This document shows, one piece after another, positions 10,702 to 21,478 of a stretch of DNA of 41,478 nucleotides (position 1 is its first letter; every line of letters starts with the position of its first letter). The DNA comes from Apiotrichum sp. Y4204 (Eukaryota; Basidiomycota; Tremellomycetes; Trichosporonales; Trichosporonaceae): the NCBI GenBank assembly GCA_025531455.1, contig JAMYHL010000143.1, forward strand, positions 1-41,478. Direction: 5' to 3'. The notes beneath the pieces were generated by a model that did not search any database, was not told where the DNA came from, and saw only the letters and a list, made by a program, of their open reading frames with translations. The translations under genes and the position numbers were made by a program.

Positions 10702-12011
10702 ATGGTACGGCTCAGCCTGCGCAGGCTGCAGCCCGGCGCCGTCTTTGCGTCCTTTTTCGGGCTGCTCGACATCAAGCTCGGTACGTGGGGAGTGTGGTGC
10801 TAGAAGCTTGCAGTGCTTGGAGGCTTGGGGTGCTTGGGGGCTTGACTGACGGCAGGCTGTGAGATCGTGCTCCTCTTCGGCGTGAGCATTTATTACTGAC
10901 CCATACCTCGTGCTCGTACCTGTACTCACCCGCAGCTCATCAACAAGGTCGCAGGCGTGTACGGCCTGATCATGGTGTTTGTCGGCGGGTCGTTTGTCCA
11001 GTTTCTCTTCTACGCGTACTCGATAGCAACGCTGTTTGCGTTCCTGTGGGCGCTCAATGTCGTCAAGCGGGTAAGTGAATAGAGGGCGGTATGAGGGCGA
11101 GAACAAGCTCGGGCGCGAGATGGAGAGCCAAGCGCAAGCTAAGCGACGAGCGGTGAAGGCAGCAGAGTGTCGCACGCAGCGCGGCATCGACACCTTCTCG
11201 ACCCAGATTCCACCGGCAGGCAGTAGACCCACTGTCATGTCATTCCCCGCTGAAAGCGATAGCGGAACCCCATACTAACCGACAGGAAACCGCCCACAAG
11301 ACGCTGCTCGTCGCGCACCTGTACTTGCTCGACCACGTCATCCTCCAGATCTTCCACTACATCTTCTTCTACACGTACTGGTACATCAACCCGCACGACG
11401 GCAAGCGCGAGCTCAACTCGCAGGCGCAGAAGGACATTGTGCAGCTCGCCGTGCACCGGGGGGACATTGAGCCGATCGGCGACGGGGACGCACACAGCAC
11501 GGACGCTGTCCGCGCCGCGCTCGGTATCTGGAACAAGGAGAAGGGCTTTGCGCTGGGTATCATTGCATTCGGATTTGCGTTGAAGGTGAGCGAAGCGAGA
11601 TGTGATAAAGTCTCTTAACATCTCTAACATTCCCCACAGGTCTACTTCATCCTCCTCCTGTACTCTTACGCGGCGCACCTCCGCCTCCAGACGTACAACA
11701 CGCTCCCGCTGACCGCGCACGCGCAGTCGCTTGTCTCGCGGCACGTCTCCGCCCCGCCAATGGCAGGGAACGGCTCCGCCCGCGTCCTGCACGCCGAGGA
11801 CGACCACGAGCTCGAGCTCGCGAGCGCCGAGGCCGAGGTCGCCCGCTATACTGGCGAGGCCAAGTCGGCCAAGCCGGCCAAGGCGAATCCCAGCACTGCT
11901 CCCGCTAGTGCTTCTGCCGGGGCTGCTGCCCCCGGAAGCGCAGCACCAGGTGCCGAGGCAAAAGGCAAGAAGAAGGACGACGACGACAGCGACTTTGACA
12001 GCTGGGAGTAG
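10702..12011 (+). CDS. KEI1: Inositol phosphorylceramide synthase regulatory subunit Kei1
   Basis: Golgi membrane partner of the Aur1 catalytic subunit of IPC synthase in fungal sphingolipid synthesis. Exons are 10702-10780, 10856-10881 (26 nt), 10936-11070, 11286-11585 and 11640-12011, giving 303 residues. Phases close exactly at each junction. The family signature is DIKLGCEIVLLFGLINKVAG with VYGLIMVF following. Hydrophobic segments fit four membrane spans: about residues 17-35, 38-80 (two spans) and the region after LKVYFILLLYSYAAHL. A hydrophilic insert (NPHDGKRELNSQAQ, then HRGDIEPIGDGD) lies between the last spans. The C-terminal 80 residues are cytosol-type, Ala-rich and end in an acidic patch (KKKDDDDSDFDSWE). 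It is longer than yeast Kei1 (about 221 residues) because of the insert and tail. Confidence 0.88.
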
Positions 12012-13387
12012 GCGTAGCATGGGCGTAATAGTCTGCGAGTATGGCGTAGATGGACTGCATAGACTCAGAATGTGCGGCTAGAGAGGAGTCTGAGGAGGAG
12101 GGCAACAGGCGCCGGGCGAGAGGGGCTGTCGACGATCGAGTGGGGAGGGTCAGCGCGGGAACTCTGGTCGCGTTAGCGTTTGACGCAGATGGCGGGAGGT
12201 GTGTCGGGAAGGTATGGACTGGTGCCGGGTGAAGACATTGTATCACCACCGAGGAAGAGGGTCTGTTGGGTCACGTCATGTACGTCGCGCGACGAACACC
12301 TCACGGCGCGCACGCGTCCCTGTCGGCAATTCTTGGCGTACTTCTCCTTCGTAACCCCTCTATGGCCCTACAGCTAACCTACCCCCAAGCACTGTGTCTA
12401 TCATATCATTGGGAGTGCCCCCCACCGTAGTACCCGCACCACTCGTTCATTCCCACTGCACCCCAGTCCTGGGGAATACCGTTTCGGCCCTCCAGCCTCG
12501 AGCATGACGCGCTGCACCCGAACCGACTTGTCCAACATTTGCCCTCCACCCCCGAGTCTCTACTAGCCCCCGATCCACAGCCATAAGCAATAGACTCTGG
12601 TTCCATCGTCCCGGGACGCGGTGAGTTTGGGCTGGGGCGATCGTGGCTACGGCTACTGTCGGCCGTAGGAGCCACCGCGGGTCTGGCTCAGCAGCATGAG
12701 CCAGTTTAAAGGCTAGAGTTTGGCTATCCATGCGACTGCCATCTCTACGGGGCGGATTTACCCGATACCCTTGTCAGCCTGGCTTAGGCTCAGCCCTATC
12801 GCGAGGTCCGCCAAGAATGCTGGAGATAACGTGAGTGTGATATGTAGCTTGGGAACAGGCGCGGCGGGTACGGGTATTCGTGCCACGCACCGCGCACCGT
12901 GGACATCCCGCAAGGCCGCAAGCGCGCAAGCGAGCCGGCAGCTCCATTTCGACTCTGCATTGCCAGTGAAATAGACCACCTACCATGCACCAAAGCCAAT
13001 CCACACGCCGACGGTCGTAGAATGCATAACCACCTCCATGCCTCCACCTCCAACTGCTGCAGCCACGAACGTGGTGCGGAATGCACAATCGCAGAATCGC
13101 CATCGCAACAATTGCAGAGCAACGTTCCTGCTGCCATCGGGGCTTGGCTTTTCGGGCCGTCTTTTATCAGTTGCGCTGCAATTATAGCTTATTTGCGTTG
13201 ACCGCCGAGATTATCGTCACCTCCGAGAGAGATAAAGACTCGAGGATGAGCGTGATTGTACCGCGCCAAGCGTCGTCATGGGAGCTGCAGAGACTGTACT
13301 TGGACTATACTTGGCCTGCTGGCGATACCACTTGGCCACTTGGCGTCTTGGTGCGCGTGGGTGGCGATAACGACTGGCCAGAATGTG

Positions 13388-13395
13388 TATATAAG
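13388..13395 (+). promoter_or_regulatory. Candidate TATA box with no assigned gene
   Basis: TATATAAG in otherwise GC-rich DNA, with an ATG at 13462. The ORF that follows (52 codons, stop at 13620) has no recognisable protein features. This could be the promoter of a non-coding transcript. Confidence 0.25.
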
Positions 13396-13921
13396 AATAC
13401 CTGGGCGGAGCTCTGTGCGACCTGCAACTTGTCTACAGCTCTGTCACTCGTCGTCGCCATCATGCTCGTCGTTCGTCAACCGCTGTCAGCTTCAGAGCTT
13501 CAGCGCATACCTCCCACGAGGAGGTCATCGTTCCCTAGCTTTACTCACACCGGTGTCAGCGCCCACCATTTCCAACCCTGCACCACCCCACCCCTACCGG
13601 GGTACCGGGGTGGTCACTGATGCCCAAACTCCACGTCTGGCCTCAGCGTATCTCGGCCTCTCCCCTACAGCACACTCGCACACTCGGCCTGTATGGTCCG
13701 GTCGGTCGGGGGATCTCGGGTGGGTGTGGTAAGGTATGTGGAGTGATAAGCCCGCGGGCCGCGTAGCGGTGCAGCATCCGACGTGTGCCGACGACGAGCT
13801 GCGTCGATTCCGCGTCGTCTGCGGAGCGGGAGGAGTGGATAAGGGCCATGGTGCGGGGCCAGGAGCTAGGAGAGGACTGGGTGGCTGGGTGGTCTTGGCC
13901 TGGGTGTGTGACTCGACTGTT

Positions 13922-13940
13922 GATAGCCAGATAAGCTATC
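13922..13940. promoter_or_regulatory. Cluster of three GATA motifs
   Basis: The sequence TGATAGCCAGATAAGCTATC carries two forward GATA cores and one reverse within 20 bp. Fungal nitrogen regulators (AreA/Gat1 type) bind HGATAR, often in pairs. The nearest downstream gene is the ammonium transporter, 1.4 kb away. Confidence 0.35.
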
Positions 13941-15044
13941 TCTCTGGTCGCCTCCCATCGGCATCTCCGCTCCGTCACTCTCCCCCGACGAGCGCCGACT
14001 GAAAGCTGAAAGAGGGCGGCGAGATACAGATATGCGCATCCGTCTGACTGGGCGCTGGCCCCTCCGCCGGATATGGTACTCACCCGCGCTGGCGCTATCC
14101 AGAATTCCATCCTCATTGGCCGACAAGGATGCGCAATCCAGTCTAAGCCCCTGCCAATCTATCATCCCCCCGATCACCAGAAGCAGCAGATCCAAGTCTA
14201 GCGCGGGGGGAAGGGGGTAGGGTGGGGGCAGAAGCGCACAAGACCCAAACACCAACAGCGTGGAGAGCTCAGGGAGTGCGTGCGGGCCTGGATCGGGCAT
14301 GTGCGGCTGCGCACCTTGCGATAGCGGATTGTCCAATCAGAGCCCGCGAAGAGCCAAGTTGTTATCTATGATGTCGGCGAGGTAATTTTTTGGTCTTAAT
14401 ATCCGGTCCTCTCCTCTTGTGCCTTGTGGATAGCAACGACTACGCCATCAGCCAGTCGACGGGCGAGAGGGATATCTACATTCTACTCGGCCCCTCTCCG
14501 GGCTGCTCGGGCAGAGGCGGAGAGAATGTTTGGATTGCGGGTCTGGACACGGTTTTGGTCCTCCTGAGAGCAGCGGACGGCGCATTCCGGCTTGCCCCGT
14601 TCCCCCCGTCTCCGCCCAGCTGCACAGCTGCGCAGAACACGGCAACCACTACCGCGCCAAGGGGCCGAAGATGTGCCAAGGAGATGCTTAGGGAACAAGA
14701 GACGGGGATGAAGGGGAATGCCGAATGTACGAGTTAATCAAAGGATCAGGATTCAGAAGATCAGAGTGCGGCTGTTGAGTGGGCACCTCTCATTGACCAG
14801 TGGCCAGTGGGCCAGTAGACGAATGACTATTCTCTCCATCCGGCCACTTGGGTAGCCTATCTCTATCTCTCAAGAGGAGGGTGTGCATCCTTGTCCACTC
14901 TTGCACTTTCTTTTATTAACATCTCTTTCATCTTGGAACGTCCATCGTCTCGCTCTTTCTTGCTGTTTCTGTTGTTTCTGTCGCTTCAGGTTGGACACCT
15001 CCGAATTGGACACTCGTATCAAGCACCTGCCATCGCACCCACCC

Positions 15045-15059
15045 GCTATCATCGCTATC
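15045..15059 (-). promoter_or_regulatory. Paired GATAGC motifs in the ammonium transporter promoter
   Basis: Two GCTATC hexamers (GATAGC on the minus strand) 9 bp apart, about 275 bp above the transporter ATG. A further pair (GAGATAGAGATAGG on the minus strand) lies at 14856-14869. The arrangement fits nitrogen catabolite control by GATA factors. Confidence 0.35.
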
Positions 15060-15330
15060 GCCCCCCCGGTGTCTCATTCTTCGGCACCACTTGCATTGTC
15101 GTGATCGTCTATCGTCTCCCTGCCAAGCATCGCCCATCGCTCCCCACTCTGCATCGCATACTTTTAGTCTCCACCTCATCCTCACAACTGTGATTCCTGC
15201 AATCCACCTCTAAAACAGCCTATATCAACCCCCTCCGCCGTGTGGCACTTGGTCCACCCGACCCACATCATCCTCCCCCGCGCCGCATACGACCACCCCA
15301 CCTGGCATCCACTCTCCCAGCACCAGCACA

Positions 15331-17195
15331 ATGGTCAACCTCACATATGGCATTCTCATACCGCAGCCCGACGGGTCGTACATCCTCGACACGAAGGGCA
15401 CAGACATTGTGGCAACCGCCAACGGCATCACCTCCATCTACGACCCGGGAGACATCGCCTGGGTCCTGACATGCGCGGCATTAATCATCTTCATGGTGGG
15501 TGAAAAGAAATACTGAATGGTCAGCTCACACCAGATCCCCGGTCTTGGATACCTGTATTCCGGCCTTGCCCGGCGTAAAAACGCGCTGCAGCTGCTGTTC
15601 CTTTCCATGGCCTCGCTCGCCATCGTGTCCTTCCAATGGTTCTTTATCGGCTACTCTCTCGTCTTCTCCGAGACTGGCGGCTCCTTTTTCGGCGACGGAA
15701 AGTGGGTGCCTCCTTCCTTTCGTAACTAACCCACCAGGAACGTCGGCTTCCGCGGCGTCCTCGACCGCCCCATCCCAGAGTCCAACGGCCGCCTGCCGGA
15801 AATCGTCTTTGCAACCTACCAGCTCATGTTTGCCAACCTCGTCCCCGCAGTTCTGCTCGGTGCTGCCGCGGAGCGCTCGCGCACTCTCCCCGCCATGATC
15901 TTCATTTTCGTGTGGACCACTCTCGTGTACGACATTCTCGCGCACTGGATCTGGAGCACCAACGGATGGGCCGCCGCATGGGGTGTCCTTGAGTGAGTTT
16001 CTCCCACCCACTTTTCCTAACTCTCAGTTATGCTGGTGGCGTTCCTGTCGAGATTGCCTCTGGTGCCGGCGGCCTCGCATACTCGTACTTTATCGGCAAG
16101 CGCCGCGGATACGGCACTGAGCGGGTCATGTTCAAGCCCTCGAACGTGTCTCAGATCACCCTCGGCACCGTCATGCTCTGGGTCGGCTGGATGGGCTTCA
16201 ACGGCGGCTCTTGCTTTGCCGCGTCGCTCAAGGCGGCAATGTCGATATTCAACACCAACCTGGCTGGCGCTGTCGGTGCCATTGTCTGGATGATCATGGA
16301 CTTTAGGCTCGAGCGCAAATGGTCCATGGTCGGATTTTGTACTGGCGGCATTGCAGGCCTGGTTGCCATCACTCCCGCCGCTGGCTACGTCGGTGCCCCT
16401 GCTGCTGCGCTTATTGGCCTCGTTTCGGCCGCAGTTTCCAACTTGGCCACCCGCCTCAAGTCCACCATGCGCGTCGACGACCCGATGGATATCTTTGCCG
16501 TCCACTGCCTTGCCGGTGTGGTCGGTGTCGTCATGACCGGCATCTTTGCCCAGTCCTCGGTTGCTGCCAACGACGGCTTCTCCGACATTCCGGGTGGCTG
16601 GCTCAACGGCAACTGGGTCCAGCTCGGCAAGCAGGTCGCGTGGGCGGCAGTCGGCTTCTCTTGGACCTTTGTCGTCACGCTCCTCATCATGTTCTTTATC
16701 AACCTCATCCCCGGCTGCAAGTTCCGCGCCTCAGAGGAGGCCGAGATTGTCGGCATGGACGAGGTCGAGCACGACGAGTACATTGCCGACTACGCCTACT
16801 TCCGCCGCGACCCGGACGCCATGTTCGGCCCCAACTCGGACGTCAACTCGCTCTGGCGCACGTACACCCCGCAGGTGCGCCGCGCCGAGGCCGAGCTGTA
16901 CCGCCAGCGCACGCAGTCGCGCGAGCGCCGCATGGAGGAGGGCAGCATCCGCGACCGGTCGGCGTCCCGGCCCCGCGGCCGCACTCTTGCGCCCATACGC
17001 TCAAACGATGAGGAGGAGGAGCCGCATCCGCTTAGCGCCGTCCACGACGAGAAGGCCCCGCATGGGGAGAACGAAAAGGAGGTCACCTCCACTGTCCTCT
17101 CCGCCCCGGAGTCGACCGAAACCATCGGCAGCCCCGAGAGCCCCGAATTTAAGGAGGCCGACAACGCCTCCCCTAGCCCCGCAAAGCTCGAGTAG
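15331..17195 (+). CDS. MEP: Ammonium transporter, Mep1/Mep3-like (Amt/Mep/Rh family)
   Basis: Plasma-membrane ammonium uptake permease. Exons are 15331-15495, 15535-15701, 15738-15992 and 16028-17195, giving 584 residues; introns are 35-39 nt and all frames close. Family motifs are PGLGYLYSGLARRKNAL, FQWFFIGYSLVFSE, LDYAGGVPVEIASGAGGL, WVGWMGFNGGS and FAVHCLAGVVG. Eleven membrane spans are expected and the hydrophobic pattern agrees. The first position of the pore twin-His pair is Glu204 and the second is His355. Yeast Mep1/Mep3 have this Glu/His arrangement, while Mep2 sensors have His/His, so this looks like the transport-type paralogue. The C-terminal tail (about 140 residues) is hydrophilic, with GMDEVEHDEYIADYAYF near its start and then a charged disordered stretch. 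GATA motifs upstream suggest nitrogen repression. Confidence 0.95.
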
Positions 17196-17976
17196 AGCAC
17201 TAGACCTAGCCCAACCATTGTATAATTCCCGCGCCTGATTGCGCGCGATTCTCTCCCAAAGCGTACAGTAACCACCCACCCTGGATCGAACTTTGTATGA
17301 TTGTTAGTGTACACCGCATTGTGAATAGCATCTGTGAGCATGCACGTAGATGGTAGGATTGAGAACAGGCGGAGCAGGGGTTGAACACGAGTCGTGGGGG
17401 ATGTACCTGTCGCTGAGGCGGAGCGATGGTGCTCGCCGCCCGGCTGCTATCCGAGCAGGGTCAGATCGTCAGGAGAGAGAATGACAGAAATGGTGACTTT
17501 GTCAACGCGTGAGACGCAGTTGTGAGTGATGCTTGAGTCTTTGATGTCTTGGCGGGTCGAGGCAGCAACAGAACGTTCGGCACGGAACTATGGCAACAGA
17601 ATCAACAGGACGATGGAGCCAAGTGAACGACGATGGATCGCGGATACAGTACTTAGATGGAATGGGCAACAGCACGTGACACGGTAGAACGTGATGTCTG
17701 CGTGGGTGAAGCATGGCTAACTTAACGGAAGCAGATCGCGTCCACCCCACACACACTGTCGTCAGCGCACACAATGATCAACCGGAGAACGACGAGGACT
17801 CGCAAGACACTCGATATCGAGCACATTCTTCAGCATCAGACTTCAAGCATCTCAGCATTTCAGCATCTCAGCATTCTTTCTCACAACACATTTTCTTCTA
17901 TCAGCGCACGAATACGACCAGCGAAGAAAGCGCACCCCCCTAAATCTCCCACTCTAATCACCCTTTTGCTTCTACG
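17196..17976. other. Intergenic region between the ammonium transporter and RPN11
   Basis: This 781 bp carries the transporter 3' end and the RPN11 promoter. A 76-codon frame (17713-17943) ends 33 bp before the RPN11 ATG. It is low-complexity and partly made of CAGCATCT repeats, so it is probably an upstream ORF or chance. No TATA or proteasome PACE-type element is evident. Confidence 0.5.
17848..17876. repeat. TCAGCAT-type short tandem repeat
   Basis: About four imperfect 8-9 bp units (CATCTCAGCATTTCAGCATCTCAGCAT) in the RPN11 leader region, 100 bp above its ATG. Confidence 0.6.
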
Positions 17977-19044
17977 ATGAACCGCGGCATGGAGTCGCTC
18001 ATGCGCGGCATGGGCGCGGCGCCGCGCGCCGAGGAGGTCGTGCTCCCCGACAAGTGAGTAGTGTTATATCTCTTAGCTGACGGCAGTGGCGAGACGGTCC
18101 ACATTTCGTCTCTGGCGCTCCTCAAGATGCTCAAGCACGGTCGTGCCGGCGTGCCCATGGAAGTCATGGGGCTTATGCTCGGCGAGTTTGTGGATGAGTA
18201 CACTGTGAGTCTGGGCCAGCTGGATACAATCTGTGATAGCTGGGATTGCGATTTCTTTAACAGCACTGACTCCAGATCTCATGTGTCGACGTCTTTGCGA
18301 TGCCCCAGTCCGGAACAACGGTTACTGTCGAGTCGGTCGACGACGTGTTCCAGACCAAGATGCTCGACATGCTCAAGCAGACGGGCCGCCCGGAGATGGT
18401 CGTCGGCTGGTACCACTCGCACCCTGGTTTCGGGTGCTGGCTGTCCAGTGTGGACGTGAACACGCAGCAGGTGGGTAAACAAAAAGCTTTTTTTTCGCTA
18501 ATGTGTGCAGTCGTTTGAGCGCCTGCACCCGCGCGCAGTGGCCGTGGTCATTGACCCGATCCAGTCGGTGCGCGGCAAGGTTGTGATTGACGCGTTCCGC
18601 TCGATCAACCCGCAGGCAATGATGGCTGGCCAGGAGAGCCGGCAGACAACCTCGAACATTGGCCACCTGAACAAGCCGTCCATCCAGGCGCTCATCCACG
18701 GCCTGAACAGGCACTACTACTCGCTCGCGATCGAGTACCGCAAAACCGAGGCGGAGCAGGGCATGCTGCTCAACCTGCACAAGCGCGGGTGGACCGAGGG
18801 CCTCAAGCTGCGCGACCACGAGGACACGGAAAAGGACAACGAGGCAACCGTCAAAGACATGCTCCGCCTCGCCACCGCCTACACCAAGAGCGTGCAGGAG
18901 GAGGCGACGCTGACCCCCGAACAGCTCAAGACACGCCATGTCGGAAAGCTCGACCCCAAGCGCCACCTCGAGGAGGCCGTCGAGAAGAGCCTCGGAGACC
19001 AGGTCACGCAGAGCCTCGCGATGGGTGTGCTTGCCGAGCTGTAG
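17977..19044 (+). CDS. RPN11: 26S proteasome lid subunit Rpn11 (JAMM deubiquitinase)
   Basis: Zinc metalloprotease that removes ubiquitin chains from substrates at the proteasome. Exons are 17977-18053, 18087-18204, 18276-18470 and 18511-19044, giving 307 residues (human POH1 310). Intron 1 is only 33 nt. The MPN+ domain starts with [19 protein letters not shown] and [13 protein letters not shown]. The JAMM motif [14 protein letters not shown] supplies the zinc ligands His112, His114 and Asp125, all present, so the enzyme should be active. The C-terminal half has [30 protein letters not shown] and [11 protein letters not shown], typical of the orthologue. RPN3, another lid subunit, lies 17 kb downstream on the same strand. 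Confidence 0.98.
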
Positions 19045-19276
19045 TGGGATAGACATGCATTGTATAACATGAGCAGAACTAGTTGGGGAGAGAAGGGCGA
19101 GTGCAGTAGAGTTGGATGTGAGATTGTGAAGCAGATGCGCTCATCAACAGCGAAAGCCACCGCACATCTCCGTCGGATTGAGAGCCTCTACTCGGCATGG
19201 CACTAGCGCCACTCTCCGCGAATGATACAGATGCATCGTATGGAACATGAGTAGTAGAGTAGTATGGATGTGTGGT

Positions 19277-20785
19277 CTAAACGAGGCGGGGCGTCGGCCG
19301 ACTCGGGGGCGGCTCGGTCGCGCCGGCCGCCGCGCGGCGCTGGAGCTCGCGCACCTGCTGAGCGGCACGCTCGCGGGCGGCAGCGTCCGCCTCAGCCGCA
19401 GTGTCCGGGTTCCCGAGGCCTACGACCGCGGAAATGAGGCCGTGCGCTGTGCGGATCACCGGCGTCGCAAAGCTGTGCCACAGCTCGGGGCCTTCGCGGA
19501 TAAGAGCCTGGAGTTAGGGGGAACTGAAAAGACTTTGGCTCACGATGATGACCTCGACGGCGATGAGCGCGATGATGATGAGCTCCATGCGGTGTCCGCT
19601 CGCCTCGGTGAGGAGGGCGCGGAGCGTGTTCTGGATTTCCTGGGCATAGTCGATTTTGCGGTTGAGCAAATCGACCCGTTCCTTGATTTCAAACTCCTTT
19701 GCCACGAGGTCAAAGTACTCTTCGAGGGCGGGCTCGGACCAGAAGAACTCGGGGGTGTTCTCGAGCCCCCCGCCGCGGGTGTTGACCGCCATACGGAGCA
19801 CCATGAGCTCGCCGATTTTGCGGATCACCTCGCGGCGCCCGAGGGGCTGTTCGCCAAACTTTTCCAGCGCGCGGGGGAGGAGCGAGACCGAGGCAATGTG
19901 CGAGTCGAGGCGGTCCTCGAGGACCGAGAGGGACGAGCTGCGCGCAAGCGACAGCGAGAGCGTGTAGCGTACCAGCAAAGAGGCGAGGGAGGGCGAAGAG
20001 GAAAATGTCGAGAGCTCTGGCGGGCGCCCGAGCAGAATCATGTTTCCCAGCACCGACGTCTCGGCCATGGGATCCACCACGAAATCCACCTCTTCGACCT
20101 CGTACTCTTCCGCCCCCAGGCGGTCCATCTCGACGCGGGCCCCCTTGGCACGCACAACGTCGCGGAGGAACGCGCGCCCCTCCTCCTCGCTCAGACCCCA
20201 GGTCACAAACGAGCCAGAGGAAAACACCCAGATCTCACCCCGCTCGCCGTACTCGAACCCGTTATCCGTCTCGATCTCCTTCTCCTTCTCCCTCTCCATA
20301 TCCTCCTCCTCGATCTGGCGCAGCTCCCGGCCGCGGATCAGGCGCTCCGCCCCGCCGCGCCCCTTCCACGGGCCAATCACCACCGCCCGGTCCTGGTCGC
20401 CCTCGGGCACCTCGTCCCACCGCACCCCCAGGCGGCGGAGCACCGCGCCCAGCCCAACGAGATCATACCGCTCCGCAGTGGTATGTGCGATACACTGCAT
20501 GATGGGCCCGCGCGTCGGAGCCGGGTTGTTTCGCAGCGGCGCCGAGATGGCCTCGAGACGGCGCTTCGGCGGCTTGTGGGACGCGGGGAACTTGGGCACC
20601 GGGCCGGGAACGGCAGCGCGGCCTGCGGCCGCGCGCATGCGCTCCGCGAGGGCTGTGGCCGTCTGCGAGGCCGAGCGCGCGAGGACCGGTGATGTCGAGA
20701 GAGGGGCGCGGATGGGGAGCCGTGGTGGGACGCGCACGGCGTGCAGGGCGCGCAGGGCGCGCGGAGATCGGAGCCCAGCGAGCAT
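19277..20785 (-). CDS. MRX10: Mitochondrial DUF155 protein (MRX10/RMND1-like)
   Basis: Inner-membrane protein linked to mitochondrial translation in yeast (Mrx10) and human (RMND1). Exon 1 is 19544-20785 and exon 2 is 19507 down to 19277, giving 490 residues; the 36 nt phase-0 intron has gtgagc and ccag ends. The N-terminus is Arg/Ala/Ser-rich without acidic residues over about 50 residues, a good mitochondrial presequence. The DUF155 core includes GEIWVFSSGSFVTWGLSEEE, SVLGNMILLG, LARSSSLSVLEDRLDSHI and FFWSEPALEEYFDLVAKEFEI. A C-terminal hydrophobic segment, MELIIIALIAVEVII then ALIREGPELW, spans the splice junction at residue 414 and is the expected membrane anchor. About 55 mostly charged and Ala/Pro-rich residues follow. 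An acidic EEEDMEREKEKE insert lies near 180. Assignment to MRX10 rather than RMD1/RMD8 rests on the presequence. Confidence 0.85.
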
Positions 20786-21478
20786 GGTGGGTGGATATGG
20801 AGGGGGGAGAGACGGCGAACGAGGGTGTCGCCGACTTTATCGAACCAAAAGTGCGTTCCGCGCCGCTCGATGCTCTGCTGCACCGGCCGAGAGCCGAGGG
20901 ACATGCGCGCATGCGCGCTGCGCAATCTCGGATTTCACGTGGGAGTTGGTCCGCTCTCCCGCTCTCGGGGTGGCGGTGCGGAGATGTTCTCCACCTCCGC
21001 TCCAAAGCCTGAGGAGACGGACATCTCTCCGTCTCCGTTTTCTGCTGTTGTCTATTCCTGACCCACGGGGAATGTGCTCAATTGTGGCGGCGCCACTGCG
21101 GGGACCCACGCGCTACTTGGAACAGAAAGAACGCTTGGACGCTTGACGAGGGCGGAGTCCGCTCGCCAGTGGCCGCTGCCCGAGGCGGTGATGCGGAACC
21201 CGCGCGAGCGACCGAGACCGAGGGCGAGCAAGAAAGTGATGGGGGGGGGAATGTTATTCATGCACCATTTGTACCATTGTCATTGTTGTCGCTTTGAAAC
21301 AGACCCGGATAGAGAGCATAGAAGACCGGTTACGCTTGACGCCACGGCTACGCCATCGCCATCGCCATTGCCATCACCATCACGTCGCATTGCAGCGCGA
21401 TATATATACCCATATACCCCCTGGAACGATCCGATCTCCCCGCATCCACAAGCATAGCATAGCATAACCCAGCACAAC
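20786..21478. other. Divergent intergenic region, MRX10 and flavin monooxygenase promoters
   Basis: This 693 bp between divergent start codons holds both promoters. Visible are a TATATATA box at 21401, a GCCATC/GCCATT hexamer run near 21351-21381 and a G-run near 21241-21250. I see no ORF of note. Confidence 0.55.
21401..21408 (+). promoter_or_regulatory. TATA box of the flavin monooxygenase gene
   Basis: TATATATA 71 bp above the ATG at 21479. A strong TATA fits an inducible rather than housekeeping gene. Confidence 0.5.

Larger units (their letters stand above)
12012..15330. other. Long intergenic region upstream of the ammonium transporter
   Basis: A 3.3 kb gap, the longest in the window. 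I found no ORF with clear protein character on either strand and no convincing spliced model. Notable content: a TATATAAG box at 13388 followed 67 bp later by a 52-codon ORF (13462-13620), a triple GATA cluster at 13922-13940, a GATA pair at 14857-14866 and another at 15045-15059. It is probably a large nitrogen-responsive promoter. A non-coding RNA or a fast-evolving gene is possible. Confidence 0.5.

Noticed and set aside
13462..13620. 52-codon ORF below a TATA box
   Set aside because: Spacing is suggestive but the peptide has no recognisable feature; kept only as part of the intergenic finding.
17713..17943. 76-codon ORF just above RPN11
   Set aside because: Low complexity, partly encoded by CAGCATCT repeats, and no protein features; at most an upstream ORF.
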